From assembly GCA_001600695.1 (NCBI GenBank), contig BCKQ01000027.1, forward strand, positions 41,240 through 105,239: a stretch of DNA of 64,000 nt, in the 5' to 3' direction. The translations under genes and the position numbers were made by a program. This document shows, one piece after another, positions 31,954-42,655 of the stretch (position 1 is its first letter; each line of letters starts with the position of its first letter). The stretch comes from Ascoidea asiatica (lineage: Eukaryota > Ascomycota > Saccharomycetes > Ascoideales > Ascoideaceae). The notes beneath the pieces are model-generated. The model saw nothing but the letters and a program-made list of their open reading frames with translations. It made no database searches and was not told the DNA's origin.

Positions 31954-32985
31954 ATGGCTGAATCAAATTTGGAATCAAATCCATTGAAAATTATAGATTT
32001 AAAAGAAGAAAATGTAGATAAAATTTCCAATGATATTTTAGAAGCATGTATTAATCAAGGATTTTTATTTATCGATGGACATGATTTTAAAACAAATAAA
32101 GTTGAAGAATTATTTAAAATTTCAAAAGAATATTTTAATTTACCAATTGAAGAAAAATTAAAATTTCCAATAAATGAATTAAATTTTGGTTATACAAAAT
32201 ATAATGAAGAATTATTAGATCCAAAGACTCAAAAAAAAGGAGATCCAAAAGAAGCATTTAATTTTTCGTTATTAGATCTTTCAAAAGGTATTTCAAATCA
32301 TGAATTACCTGATTTTTTTAAAATTGAATCAAATTTCAAAATTATTTCAAATTTTATCAAAAGATTATATTTTTTAGAGCTTGAAATTTTATATTATTTA
32401 TCAGTTTCTCTTAAAATTAAAGATTCAAATTATTTTAAAGAGAGAAATTCAATTAATAAAACTTCTGGAAGTACATTTAGATTATTAAAATATCCAAATT
32501 TAAAAAAATTAGATTCAAATGACAAAATTAGAGCTGGTGCTCATACAGATTATGGATCATTAACATTATTATTTCAAAAAGAAAATCAACAAGGTTTGCA
32601 AATTTATAATAATAAAAAACATATTTGGGAAATTGTACCTTTTATAGAATCAAAATATAAAAAAAGTGAGAATTCAGCACCTCCAATAGTCGTTAATATT
32701 GCAGATCAACTAAGTTATTGGACTGCAGGTTTATTAAAATCAACTATTCATCGTGTTGTTTTGCCTACTCTACCAGATAACCAAGGAGATGAAGATGATC
32801 AAGATAGATATTCAATTGTATTTTTCGGTCATCCTAATGATGATACTCTTTTAGATCCAATTCCTTCACCAATTATTGAAGATTATATCTTAAAGAATAA
32901 CAAAAAATATGATAAAACTCTGTTGACTGCCAAACAACATCTTGAAAAAAGATTACAACAAACTTACGGCTGGTCTGCCAATTGA
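31954..32985 (+). CDS. 2-oxoglutarate/Fe(II)-dependent oxygenase, isopenicillin-N-synthase-like
   Basis: Soluble non-haem iron oxygenase of the DIOX_N plus 2OG-FeII_Oxy architecture. The N-terminal DIOX_N-like part (about 10-125) includes EACINQGFLFIDGHDF and LPIEEKLKFP. The double-stranded beta-helix follows. The iron ligands are visible: His197 and Asp199 in AHTDYGSLTLLFQ, and His266 in STIHRVVLP. Arg285 and Ser287 in RYSIVFF form the 2-oxoglutarate anchor. Length (343 aa) is normal for the family, and the C-terminal LEKRLQQTYGW matches fungal members. The substrate is unknown; fungal homologues include stand-alone enzymes not tied to secondary-metabolite clusters, and no cluster is visible here. 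One CTG codon occurs at a non-conserved position near the end. Confidence 0.88.
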   Translation: MAESNLESNPLKIIDLKEENVDKISNDILEACINQGFLFIDGHDFKTNKVEELFKISKEYFNLPIEEKLKFPINELNFGYTKYNEELLDPKTQKKGDPKEAFNFSLLDLSKGISNHELPDFFKIESNFKIISNFIKRLYFLELEILYYLSVSLKIKDSNYFKERNSINKTSGSTFRLLKYPNLKKLDSNDKIRAGAHTDYGSLTLLFQKENQQGLQIYNNKKHIWEIVPFIESKYKKSENSAPPIVVNIADQLSYWTAGLLKSTIHRVVLPTLPDNQGDEDDQDRYSIVFFGHPNDDTLLDPIPSPIIEDYILKNNKKYDKTLLTAKQHLEKRLQQTYGWSAN

Positions 32986-33503
32986 TTTCACTTCTTCTCT
33001 CTTTCTTTTCTCATATAGTCTCTCTCTATCTCTATTTATATAAATAACCAATAAATAAATATCAATATCAATACCAAAAGTAACATCAATAATCTCTTTT
33101 GTCATCACTCTTTTGTGTAAAAGAAACAAAATAAAAAAACCAGTATATCGCCAGTTTTGCGGATATCCTCTTATGATTGCTCAACCANTGCAACGGATTC
33201 TGAATTTACCTCATTTTAAACCTTTTTTACCATTTTAAATTTCTGTTTTGGGAAATTCATTGCAATCTAAGCAAAAATAGCAAATTGAATAGCAAATAAA
33301 TAACAATTAAATAGAAATTAAACCATTAAATCCAATTCAACATTCAATTATTACCAATTTATATACATATTCATATCAATTACTGTCACTATTCACATAA
33401 GAAGTCTTGGAAAACCACGAATATCAGTGTGAAATTATAGAAAATTATCATTTCATTATGATGATAATCATTAATCTTTTGATAAATTAGTTCAATTTTT
33501 AAA
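32986..33503. other. Dioxygenase-CQD1 intergenic region
   Basis: 518 bases in tandem orientation. There is a pyrimidine-rich 3' flank, then A+T-rich sequence; a short G+C-richer stretch at 33145-33200 (ATATCGCCAGTTTTGCGGATATCC) may belong to the CQD1 promoter. No gene was seen. Confidence 0.5.
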
Positions 33504-36158
33504 ATGTTTAAATCGACAAACTTATTTACTCTATCTTTCACTTCAATTAGATTATTTGGATCTATTAGATTAACAAGACCAATAGTATCAGCAAAGCCTT
33601 TTGAATTTAAGTCATTCAAATCTTTTAAATCTCATGGAAACTTATTCATTCAAAGAAATTATTCAATCAATGAAAGTAAATTATTTTTAAATTTTAGAAA
33701 TTCTGAAAAAAATCATCATAATTACAATTATAATCACAATCATAACTACAATAAATATTCAAACACCTCCTCTATAACCTTATTAATATCTCTTAATTCT
33801 TACTACTTTTTATCTTCATTTAATAGCAATTCCAATAATTTAATCAGAAATGATTCAATTAAAAAATTTTTAGAACCTGATTCAAATGCTGATACTTATG
33901 AATATGGTTTATATTTATCATCTCAAAATGAATTGAATTCAAAACTGCTTAAAGATCAGGAACAACAAGAACAAGAAACTAATTCTACTAAAAAAGATTT
34001 AAATACTCTTATATTTTATTTGAATAACTATATAATTGAACCAATTTTAACAATCACTAGATTCTTACAATTATCAATTATTTTCATACCAATATTATCT
34101 ATCTATCCAATAATTTATATCTTAACACTGTCTCAATATAAACAATTTCAAAATACCAATAACAATTATAATAAAAAGCACTTGAAATCTAAAATGTTAT
34201 TAAATTTGTATTTCTCAATCTTAATTCAACTAATTAAAATTTCTGGTCCTTGTTTTATAAAATTAGGTCAATGGGCTTCAACTAGGAATGATATTTTTTC
34301 AAAAGAATTCTGTAATCATTTGAAAAATTTACATTCAAATTCAAAAAAGCATTCGTTGAATTTTACTAAAAAAATTATTATAAACTCTTTTAATTTATTA
34401 TCATCCTCCTCATCATTTTTCTCTTATTCAAATAGCAAAAAAAGTATTAATGAGCTATTTAATGATATTTTTATAGAATTTATTGAAAAACCTTTAGGTG
34501 TTGGCTCAATTGCTCAAGTTTATATAGCTAAATTTAATCCAACTTTTATAAAAAATTATCTTAATAATAATAAAATTTCTCTAGAATCTGATTCAAATTT
34601 ACCAAAACATAATCAATGGGTTGCTATAAAAGTTTTACATCCAAAGGTTGAAATTCAAATTAAAAGAGATCTAAAAATTCTTTCATTTTTTGCAAATATC
34701 ATAGATTACATTCCAACTTTTGAATGGTTCTCATTACCTCAAGAAGTTGAACAATTTTCTTTATTTATGAATTTACAATTAGATTTAAGAATTGAAGGTT
34801 TAAATTTAAAAAAATTTAAAAGCAATTTTAATAATAATAGCAATAATAAATTCTCATTAAATTCAAATAATCATTATTTAACTGAAAACTCAAAAGGTGA
34901 TATTCAATTTCCTTTACCATATTTATTATTATCTTCAAGAAATGTTTTGATTGAAGAATATATTCATGGTATTTCAATTTCAAAACTTTTAGATTTGAAA
35001 GATTATCTAAACTCAAATCCATCAAAAGAAAAGAATTATAACGGTTTTTTGAAATTATCTAAACTTGTAAGTAATACAATCTTAGATTCTTTTCTTAAAA
35101 TGTTGATTTTAGATAATTTCATTCATTCTGATTTACATCCAGGTAATATTTTTGTTAGGTTTATTAAAAAAAATGATAATAAAAATCAAAAAAATCAAAA
35201 TAGTACTAAAGATGAAATTCTGAAAAAAGAAAATTATGAAATGAATGAATTAACAACAAATCTATTAAAAATTGATAATAATGATAATGATAAATGGCTA
35301 AATGAATTAAATACTTTAATTTCTAAAGGTTTTTCGCCAGAAATTTGTTATATTGATACTGGATTAGTTACAGAATTAAATGACACAAATAGAATCAATT
35401 TTATTTCTTTATTTAATGCTTTATCCGAATTTGATGGTTATAGAGCTGGAGAATTGATGATTGAAAGGTCAAAAACTCCAGAAACTGCAATAGATTCTGA
35501 AATTTTTGCTTTAAAAATGGAAAGATTAGTTGATAAAGTTAAACAGAGAACTTTTACTTTAGGTAATGTTTCAATTGGTGATTTACTAGATTCTTGTTTG
35601 AGCATGGTTAGACAACATCATGTAAGAATGGAAGGTGATTTTGTTAATGTTATGGTTGCAATTTTACTATTAGAAGGTATTGGTAGACAATTGGATCCAA
35701 ATTTAGATTTATTTGCAAGGTGTGTATGGGCTTGGACTATTGGTTTTCCAATTCCTGAAAGTTTTGGAATCTTTGAANCTTTGGCTCTCTGATTCATTTT
35801 CTTTTCTTTTCCTTTATTTTATTTTATTGGTTTCTATAATAAAATACTAACAACTCTTTTTTTTTATCTGAAGTTCTATTCCAATATTACGTCAAGTTGG
35901 ACTCCAGGATGGTCGTAGATTATTACAAGATCAAAATACAGTTTCCATGATCAAAGTTTGGTTGGCTTTAGAAGTCAGACAAATTATTCATGCCAGCGTT
36001 GAAGACGTAAGTTACTCCTTTATTGAAATATTTATAATTATTCATTCAAGTTTGATTTTCCAATGTATACTAACAGTTTTCGAATATTTTTTATTAATTT
36101 TTCATCTTTTCAGATATACAATTTGGTTCAAAAAGATTGGTTATCACCCAATTATTAG
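33504..36158 (+). CDS. CQD1: Mitochondrial ABC1K/UbiB-family protein Cqd1-like, three exons
   Basis: Inner-membrane atypical kinase-like protein of the ABC1K family. S. cerevisiae Cqd1 (YPL109C) controls coenzyme Q distribution. The gene has exons 33504-35719, 35874-36006 and 36114-36158, giving about 797 aa. The first exon alone runs on to a false stop after 35789. Visible features: basic N-terminal presequence, hydrophobic segment at about 187-212, KxGQ motif FIKLGQWASTR (KLGQ 253-256), Ala/Gly loop GVGSIAQVY (332-340), Lys376 in VAIKV, QLDLRIEGLNL, HSDLHPGNIFV (541-551) and the metal-binding DTG (618-620, DFG equivalent). Exon 2 supplies SIPILRQVGLQDG and exon 3 the ending LVQKDWLSPNY. An intron in this gene also exists, as I recall, in S. 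cerevisiae YPL109C. Cqd2/Mcp2 is the alternative, but the ending and intron favour Cqd1. Confidence 0.85.
35720..35873 (+). other. Intron 1 of CQD1
   Basis: 154-nt intron with donor GTGTGT, branch point TACTAAC at 35845-35851 and acceptor CTGAAG ending at 35873. Splicing joins LDLFA to SIPILRQVG in frame; the other nearby donors (GTATGG at 35724, GTGTAT at 35722) shift the frame into stops. Confidence 0.8.
36007..36113 (+). other. Intron 2 of CQD1
   Basis: 107-nt intron with donor GTAAGT, branch point TACTAAC at 36068-36074 and acceptor TTTTCAG ending at 36113. It falls exactly between codons and restores a family-like C-terminus of 14 residues before TAG. Confidence 0.88.
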
Positions 36159-36787
36159 TCAAGTATTGTTAATTTGATATGACATTTGTTTATGCTATTA
36201 CTTTGAAATTTAAGAAAAAAGCTTATAATACATACAGTATATATATTCCTTCAAAACTATATTCTTCAAATTTTTTTTTTCTTTCCCCTTCGATTCTTCA
36301 TATATATTTTATAGACAGATACCCTTTAAATTTTACTATAACTTCTTCTTATTTATTGTCTTGGAAAAATTCGTGTACAATACAATATACATAAAGTAAC
36401 ATTGAAAAAAATAAGCAAAAGAATTTATTAAAAAAATGTAAGAATACAGTTAACCAGTGATGTTCTATAAATAATCGTTGAAAAGAAATTAACTAGAAGT
36501 AATACAATTATAAAAAGCAAAGTGTCCAGAAATTACAATGATGTTAACCTTATCATATAAAACCGAATATAAAAAAACCAGAAAAAAAACATTTCAAAAC
36601 TAATAAACAAAAATTTAAATAATAAAACAATTAGAAAAAAAAAAAAAANTTTTCATTGAATAAAAATAAAATGTTTGATTAAGCAGTTTTTCAAATAGAT
36701 GAAAAAAACAATAAGCTAATTACCAAGAGAACAAGATACATGAAATAATTGAGTGTATCTTCCTACTGGATATTGAAATTTTAATTT
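36159..36787. other. Convergent CQD1 / zinc-cluster intergenic region
   Basis: 629 bases of A+T-rich 3' flanking sequence between two convergent genes, with a poly-A run ending in an N near 36635-36650. Nothing else was recognised. Confidence 0.6.
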
Positions 36788-38269
36788 CTAGTTTAATAGA
36801 AAATTAATTTTGGATTTTCCATCATCTTTAATATCATTAATAGGTTCAATTTNNNCTTGAACAGTTGTAGTAGTATAATTAGTAGGAGGAATTTTATCAG
36901 ACTGTTTTGAGCTGATACTTGTTTCCATTGAAGTAGATTTAGGAACATGAGGCAAAACTTGACTTTTTGAAGTAGAAGGCTCCTGGGGATATTTATTATT
37001 ATTGTAATTTGTAACAATGGAATTAATTGGAGGAAGTTGTTTAGACGGAGTAATTGAAATCGGAGGAGGTAAAGGATATTGTCGACCTGGTAAGCGATCT
37101 AATAGTGGTCCTTGTGAATGTGGAGGTGCAAAGGATTCGTGAGTATGAGGATAAGGTGGATGAGGAGGAGGGGCCTGTTGAGGATAAGAAGGATATGGAT
37201 AATATTGAAGATGTTCTTGATGGTTATGTGGTTGTTGATAAGGAGGAGGTTGGGAAGGTAACGGATAAGATTGATATGGAGGAGGATATTGATCTTTTTG
37301 TTGAGAAGTATGGGAATTAGAATAAGAATGACCCATTGGATATTGATGGTAATCTCTATTTTCAGAACCATAATAAGGATGCTGTTCTTGAGGTGTTAAA
37401 GGGTGAGGACTATGCTGTGCATTCATTGATGGTGAAAGTTGTTGAGACTGTGGAGGTTGTGGTGGATATTGGTAGGAATATGGATTATATTGACCAGTTG
37501 GTTGGTTATATTGATTTAATGGTTGATTGTATTGATTTGGTGGTTGATTGTATTGATTTGGTGGTTGATTGTATTGATTTGGTGGTTGATTATATTGATT
37601 CGGAGGTTGATTATATTGATTTGGAGGTTGAGGATAAGTATAAGGATAATTATATGGACTCTGAGAAGAGGGGTTAGATTGAGGTGAAGGTTGACCAGGA
37701 GGATAAGGATATAGATTATAAGTTGGTGGGTATTGAGAAGAAGGGTTATTATAATGATAANAGGAATTATAATCTGGTGGATAATTATTATTATAAATTT
37801 GAGATTGAGATCTAGAGTGAGAATAAGAATGAATATGAGAAGGATTATAAGACTTTGAATAAGAACTTGGATTAGATTTTGAAGCAGATCTTGATCTTGA
37901 TCTTGACTTTGAAGAAATTGAATTTATATCTATTGGATTATCATTATTATTGGAATTTAATTTTCCGTTATTACTGATTTGAGATTTTTGATTTTTAGTT
38001 TGATTATCAAAATGAGTTCTAATATTATTTATATCCCTTTTAGATTGAATTAATTTTAAATTTAAATTTGTTTGTTGTTTTAAAATTTCATTAGATTTTT
38101 TTTCATTTGATAATTGAGAAGAAGTTGGAGAATTCTCTAAACTATCAATATTTTTATCATTATCATTATCATTATCACTATTAGTCATTACATTTTTTGA
38201 TAATGAAGAAGAAGGTTTGCCACCAAGTTTATAACCTTTTGAATTTGAATTTGACTTTTCAGGATTTTC

Positions 38270-38301
<32 letters not shown>

Positions 38302-39733
38302 CATTATCATCGCTATTTTCAATAATAGAACTAATATTAAGTCTACTTTTACTTTTATTATTATTACTAGTTTTATTATTATTATTTAAAATATTTGAAC
38401 CAACTTTGATCATTTGTGTTGAAGTTAAATTTAAATCAGTAATTTCAATTCTTGCAGCTTGAGCTTTTTGAGCAGCTTTTAAAGCTTCTCTTGCAATTGG
38501 ATCTAAAGCTAAATAAGCACAACCTAAATTTGCTCTTTTACAATTATAACAACTTGGTAATTCTTCATCACATTTAATTCTTCTTGATTTACAAGTTGCA
38601 CAACCTAAATGAGAATTTCTATGTCTTTTTCTAGTTAATCGTTTTTCATTTGTTTTTAAGTTTAAAAATGGACTTTTATTAATATCCATCATATGATTCA
38701 TATTATTATTAATATTATTAATTGAAGGATTTTTAACTAAACAATTTCTATAATTTAAATTTTGTTTTTTATTTTTATATCTTGAACTTAATCTTGCAGG
38801 ATTATTAGTTAAAGAATTTGGTAAAATTGAATGTAAATTATTATAATTATTTAAATTTGAATTAATATTTGAAGTATAATCATTCGATGAATTAAATTCA
38901 CTTGTTAAAGAAGGTGGCAATGGATTTCTTAAAGCGGCAGCTATAGATAATAAAGTTGCTTTATTTTTAGCTTCATCAAGTTTAGATAATTTTGAAGATT
39001 TTGACTTTGATTCATCAATTGAATCCAAAGAATATAAATTTTTCAAATGTTTTGTATGTTTATCATTTTCTTTTTCTTTTTCATTTTCTTTTTCATTTTC
39101 TTTTTCCTTCTCACTGCCATTATCGTTATCACTTTCAGTATCACTATTTATTATAGTAGTTTTTTTCTTATTTTTTTTTGTTGATTTATTTTTTGAATCT
39201 GATTTGTTTAAAGATAAAATATCACTAAAATCTTTATTGTATGGTTTATATTCATTTTGTTGTTTATCAAATTCTTGTTGAACTTGAGGAGGACCTTTAG
39301 CAAAAGAAGCATACGGTATAAATTTAAAAGTCGATTCAATATCTGAATCTGAATCTGAATCTGAGTCTGAGTCTGAATTTGAGTTTAATTTTGAGTCTAT
39401 ATCCAGATTTGAATTTGAGATTGTTGAATTAGTTGATTTTTGCTTTGAAATTTCATTTTTTTCTTCCATTTTTTTTCTTCTTTTATTTTTTCTTTTTAAT
39501 CGTTTTTTTTCTAATCTTTCTTCTTCTTGAGTATGAATTGTAGTTATATGAGTTCTTCTTGAAAAATTCAATTTTTTTTTTGGATATGATATTTTTTTCT
39601 CTTTTAGTTCTTTATCACTATCTTCTTTTTTATCATTTTCTATAGGAATCTCATTGTCATTGTCATTGTCATTGTCGGAAATACTAATAATATTTTTGTT
39701 AGTATTGGTTATATCAATACTTGCCGCTGACAT
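36788..39733 (-). CDS. Zn2Cys6 fungal transcription factor
   Basis: 981-aa protein with one zinc-cluster DNA-binding domain at about residues 372-402. The six cysteines follow C-x2-C-x6-C-x6-C-x2-C-x6-C (GCATCKSRRIKCDEELPSCY, then NCKRANLGC). Acidic, Lys-rich and Ser-Asp runs fill the N-terminal third, with a strongly basic KKRLKRKNKRRKK near residue 80. After the DNA-binding domain come Asn-Asp repeats and a Pro/Tyr/Gln-rich C-terminal half with a 7-residue tandem repeat (QPPNQYN). The usual 'fungal-specific TF' middle homology region is not evident, so this may belong to the Sut1/Upc2-like or another short-domain class. No dimerising coiled coil is obvious. Upstream lies a 2.9-kb ORF-free region with clustered sites, consistent with a complexly regulated factor. 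Its targets are unknown. Confidence 0.85.
37497..37629. repeat. 21-bp coding minisatellite (QPPNQYN units)
   Basis: About six nearly identical 21-base units (GGTGGTTGATTGTATTGATTT on the plus strand) encode the QPPNQYN heptapeptide in the C-terminal half of the zinc-cluster protein. Low divergence between copies implies recent expansion. Confidence 0.9.
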
Positions 39734-40828
39734 ATTTTGAGATTATCATTAAATTGAATTGAAAGAAACTAAATTGAATTAAAATAAACAATGAAAAAAA
39801 AGAAAGAAAAAAAAAANGATATAATATAATAAATATAATNTAATATGATATATAATATAATCAGAAAATAGTAATATATTGAATATATTATACTGTTTAT
39901 AATATATTTAAAAACGATATAATATAATAGATGAAAAATGATGAGATATATGAAATGAACAAAATAGTATATTCGTAAATGAAATTATAAGAGATGGAGG
40001 GTGAAATTGCAGGGGATATTTACTTTATATAGAATCAAGAACCAAGACGTAAGTTTCAATTTTAATTTCTCCAATAAAAAATTAAAGCCAGTTTGAAATT
40101 TACTCAAAGAAAGCGTAGAAAAGTAACTCGAGTCCGGTTTTAAGTTGCAACAGTGTAAAGATACACTACGCAACTCTTGAACAACTCTTAGGAACAGGAC
40201 TTCCCCTGTGTTAAGTGGACAGTATTTTTGTTTTAATACGCATCAAAAGCTAGTTTTCGGTGTGTCTCAGCGAGAATACGTAATTGATGTTTGTATATGT
40301 TTTCTTATGGCTTGTGGATGTATGTATTTGTATGCTTGGCTTGGCGATCCTAGTGTTGAATGTTCCAGATTACGGGCGAATTTAGTCTCAGTACGATTGA
40401 CACGGTGCAATATTATCTGCGAGTGTACTCACTTCAGCCCATTTTTTGCCAAATTCACTTGTTTTTGCCAAATTCATCATTTTCACCGTATTTTTCAAAA
40501 GCCGGAAGACTCGTATTCGGGTAAATCTGCAAGATCAGGTAGAAAGCGTTCGGGCGCTGAAATACGGTTTGCAGCACAATCTTCTCTAACAAAATTGTCT
40601 TCAGTCAGGTTTTCTTCCGGAATTTTCAAGACTGTATGTTTGACTTCAATTATTAGTAATTTGTTATTTAGCTAAATTGCTAGTTTGATAGTTTTATTTG
40701 ATTTTTCTACTTTCTTTTGTTGCAGATAATAATATGTTTTGAGAAAGTTGGGAATTTCTTTTGAAAAGAGCCTACTAGGAAAAGATAAGGAGACGGTTTG
40801 GGACTATGATTATTTGAATTTTTCGAAA

Positions 40829-40905
40829 AATGTAAGTTATAAGAAATAAGTTATAAGAAATAAGTTAAAAGTTGAAAGTTATAAGCTATAAGTTATAAGT
40901 TATGC
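40829..40905. repeat. Degenerate AAGTTATA tandem array
   Basis: About nine imperfect copies of AAGTTATA/ATAAGTTA-type octamers in 77 bases. Confidence 0.75.
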
Positions 40906-41450
40906 TTTTCAACTTTAGCATCCCATTAAGAAAATGATCGATCTCGTATTCCAATCTATATTTAAAATAATTGAAATATTTTATTATGATAATCATTATA
41001 ATAATCAATGTATTGATAAATGTTTATATTTGAATCCATATTTATAGCCAAACATGTGCACACCCCCCACCGTAATAAGCCAGCATCGCAAATTACTAAG
41101 TAAATTATTAATCTCACAGCGATAAACCGCGGGTGAAGTGGGAAAAAAAACTGGAGGGCGGTTATACGAGGTACACGCCAGTTGGTGTGATCTGCTAATA
41201 ACCAATAAACGGGCTGGATATCACAACTTCTGCATACACTGGAAGAAAGCTTGCCCCANGCTTAACAAATTTTTTGAGAGACTGAGATCTGGGCTTAATT
41301 TGAATAATAAGCATAAAAAACATCAAAGCAAACATTGAAGAAAACTGAATGAAAATACTTTTATTTGTTTGTAAATCATCGTCATGAATCCAAAGTGTGT
41401 GTGGTGTGTGGGCAGTAACAACAGTAAATACGAAACAGACGCCTGCGATT

Positions 41451-41470
41451 GGTCAGACCGTGGTCAGACC
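41451..41470. promoter_or_regulatory. Tandem GGTCAGACC palindromes, 11-bp phased
   Basis: GGTCAGACC occurs at 41451-41459 and 41462-41470. Each copy is a 4+1+4 palindrome and the two are one helical turn apart. Such a doublet is very unlikely by chance here and looks like a cooperative dimer site. Confidence 0.45.
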
Positions 41471-41590
41471 ATGTTTGCACCGTACATCCACTACGTTTCA
41501 TTTTCCTTGGGAGTTTTTACGAGCCTTCCGGGATTTAAAGACCTGTAGTATTGGCACTGTTTACCNCCAGCCCATGCGAGATCCAGCGAG

Positions 41591-41627
41591 ACTAGTAAAT
41601 ACTGATAGTAAACATTACTAGTAAATA
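41591..41627. repeat. Direct repeat ACTAGTAAATA
   Basis: Two exact 11-base copies at 41591-41601 and 41617-41627, 26 bases apart, with a related GATAGTAAACA between them. Confidence 0.6.
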
Positions 41628-42431
41628 TGTTTATTCCTAGCCAGCTAACAGGCACAACAGGGCTTGCGTATTTTTGTTTCACTTTAATTGATTTATTTAA
41701 CTGGTGCCGTTTAAATTCGGAAAAACTTTCAAACTTTGAATTTTTAGTATTCACTTGTGCTCAGTATAGAAAAATATACAAAAGTTGTTCAGTACAGAAT
41801 GTACGCAAAATTGCTTTATTATGTTTACAAAAACATATTGTATGATCAGAATTACAGTGAAGTATATTAAAGGACATGTTTGTATCCTATAAATTGGTAA
41901 ATAGAAAAAGAAACAACGTAGGATTTTCTTATTATTATTATTATTATATTTGCTATCAATACGAGGGCTGCATGTACACAAACCNAGTTGAGCCACAGTT
42001 TTGGATTGCGCAGTTCCGGATAGCACAGGTATAGTATAAATATAAGCACTGCTTCAGNCTGCTCTCGCTTATACGGGCGTTAAGTAAAGACCNACCGTAT
42101 CTGATTCTAGTAATTTCCTTTAGTAATAAGACTCAAATTTATCAGTCAATCTCAAAAAACCGTTTCACGTTTTATTTCATAGAGAAGAAATAAAAATTTT
42201 ATTTATTTATTATCTTAACTAATATTCTTAAGTAGTTTTTTCCCTTTATTACAAATCTCGACCATGAAATGTTTAGTAATAACAAAGTAATAAAACCAAC
42301 AAGAATGAAATATTTGAAGGATTATAGTGATTTAAAAGATTTTCTGACTAATTTAATTTTTCTTATGTTCTTTTGCATTTTTTTTATCTCTTGAAGGAAA
42401 TAAAAACGACTGAAAAGTAAAAAAATAAAAA

Positions 42432-42452
42432 GAGACCCGCGAAAGTGGTCTC
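42432..42452. other. GAGACC-N9-GGTCTC hairpin
   Basis: Perfect 6-base stem with a 9-base loop (CGCGAAAGT), followed after eight bases by TTTTTTG. It lies about 200 bases beyond the 3' end of the Ser-rich gene. A structured RNA end or protein site are both possible. Confidence 0.35.
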
Positions 42453-42655
42453 GAGCTGATTTTTTGTTTCATTTAATATAAAAATTAATTGAACTAAATT
42501 GAATCAAAAAAGTAGCTTTTAGAAAATAAATATAAATTGAAAAATATAAAATAAAATAATAACAAATAACTTATATACTTATGTACTTATAAAACAAATT
42601 ATAAATGTCCAACAAAAAAAAAGTAATTCATAGTACACACTACTTATCTACCTAT

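Larger units (their letters stand above)
39734..42655. other. 2.9-kb ORF-free region upstream of the zinc-cluster gene
   Basis: No ATG-initiated gene is convincing. The part from about 40200 to 42100 is clearly G+C-richer than other intergenic DNA. It includes a 155-codon open frame (40208-40675) lacking an ATG near its start, C-rich CACCCCCCACC at about 41060, and repeated motifs listed separately. The likely role is regulatory DNA of the zinc-cluster gene, possibly with a non-coding transcript. I could not identify a mobile-element relic. Confidence 0.5.

Noticed and set aside
35947-36177. Separate small gene starting MIKVWLALEV
   Set aside because: It is exon 2 of the Cqd1-like gene read through intron 2; splicing explains it better.
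40208-40675. 155-codon open frame as a gene
   Set aside because: It begins at GTG with no early ATG, has no family likeness, and its length is easy to reach in a G+C-richer block where stops are rarer.
42030-42110. tRNA or 5S rRNA in the G+C-richer block
   Set aside because: No B box of the GGTTCGANNCC type and no cloverleaf; no other tRNA candidate was found when scanning for TTCGA or TCGAA.
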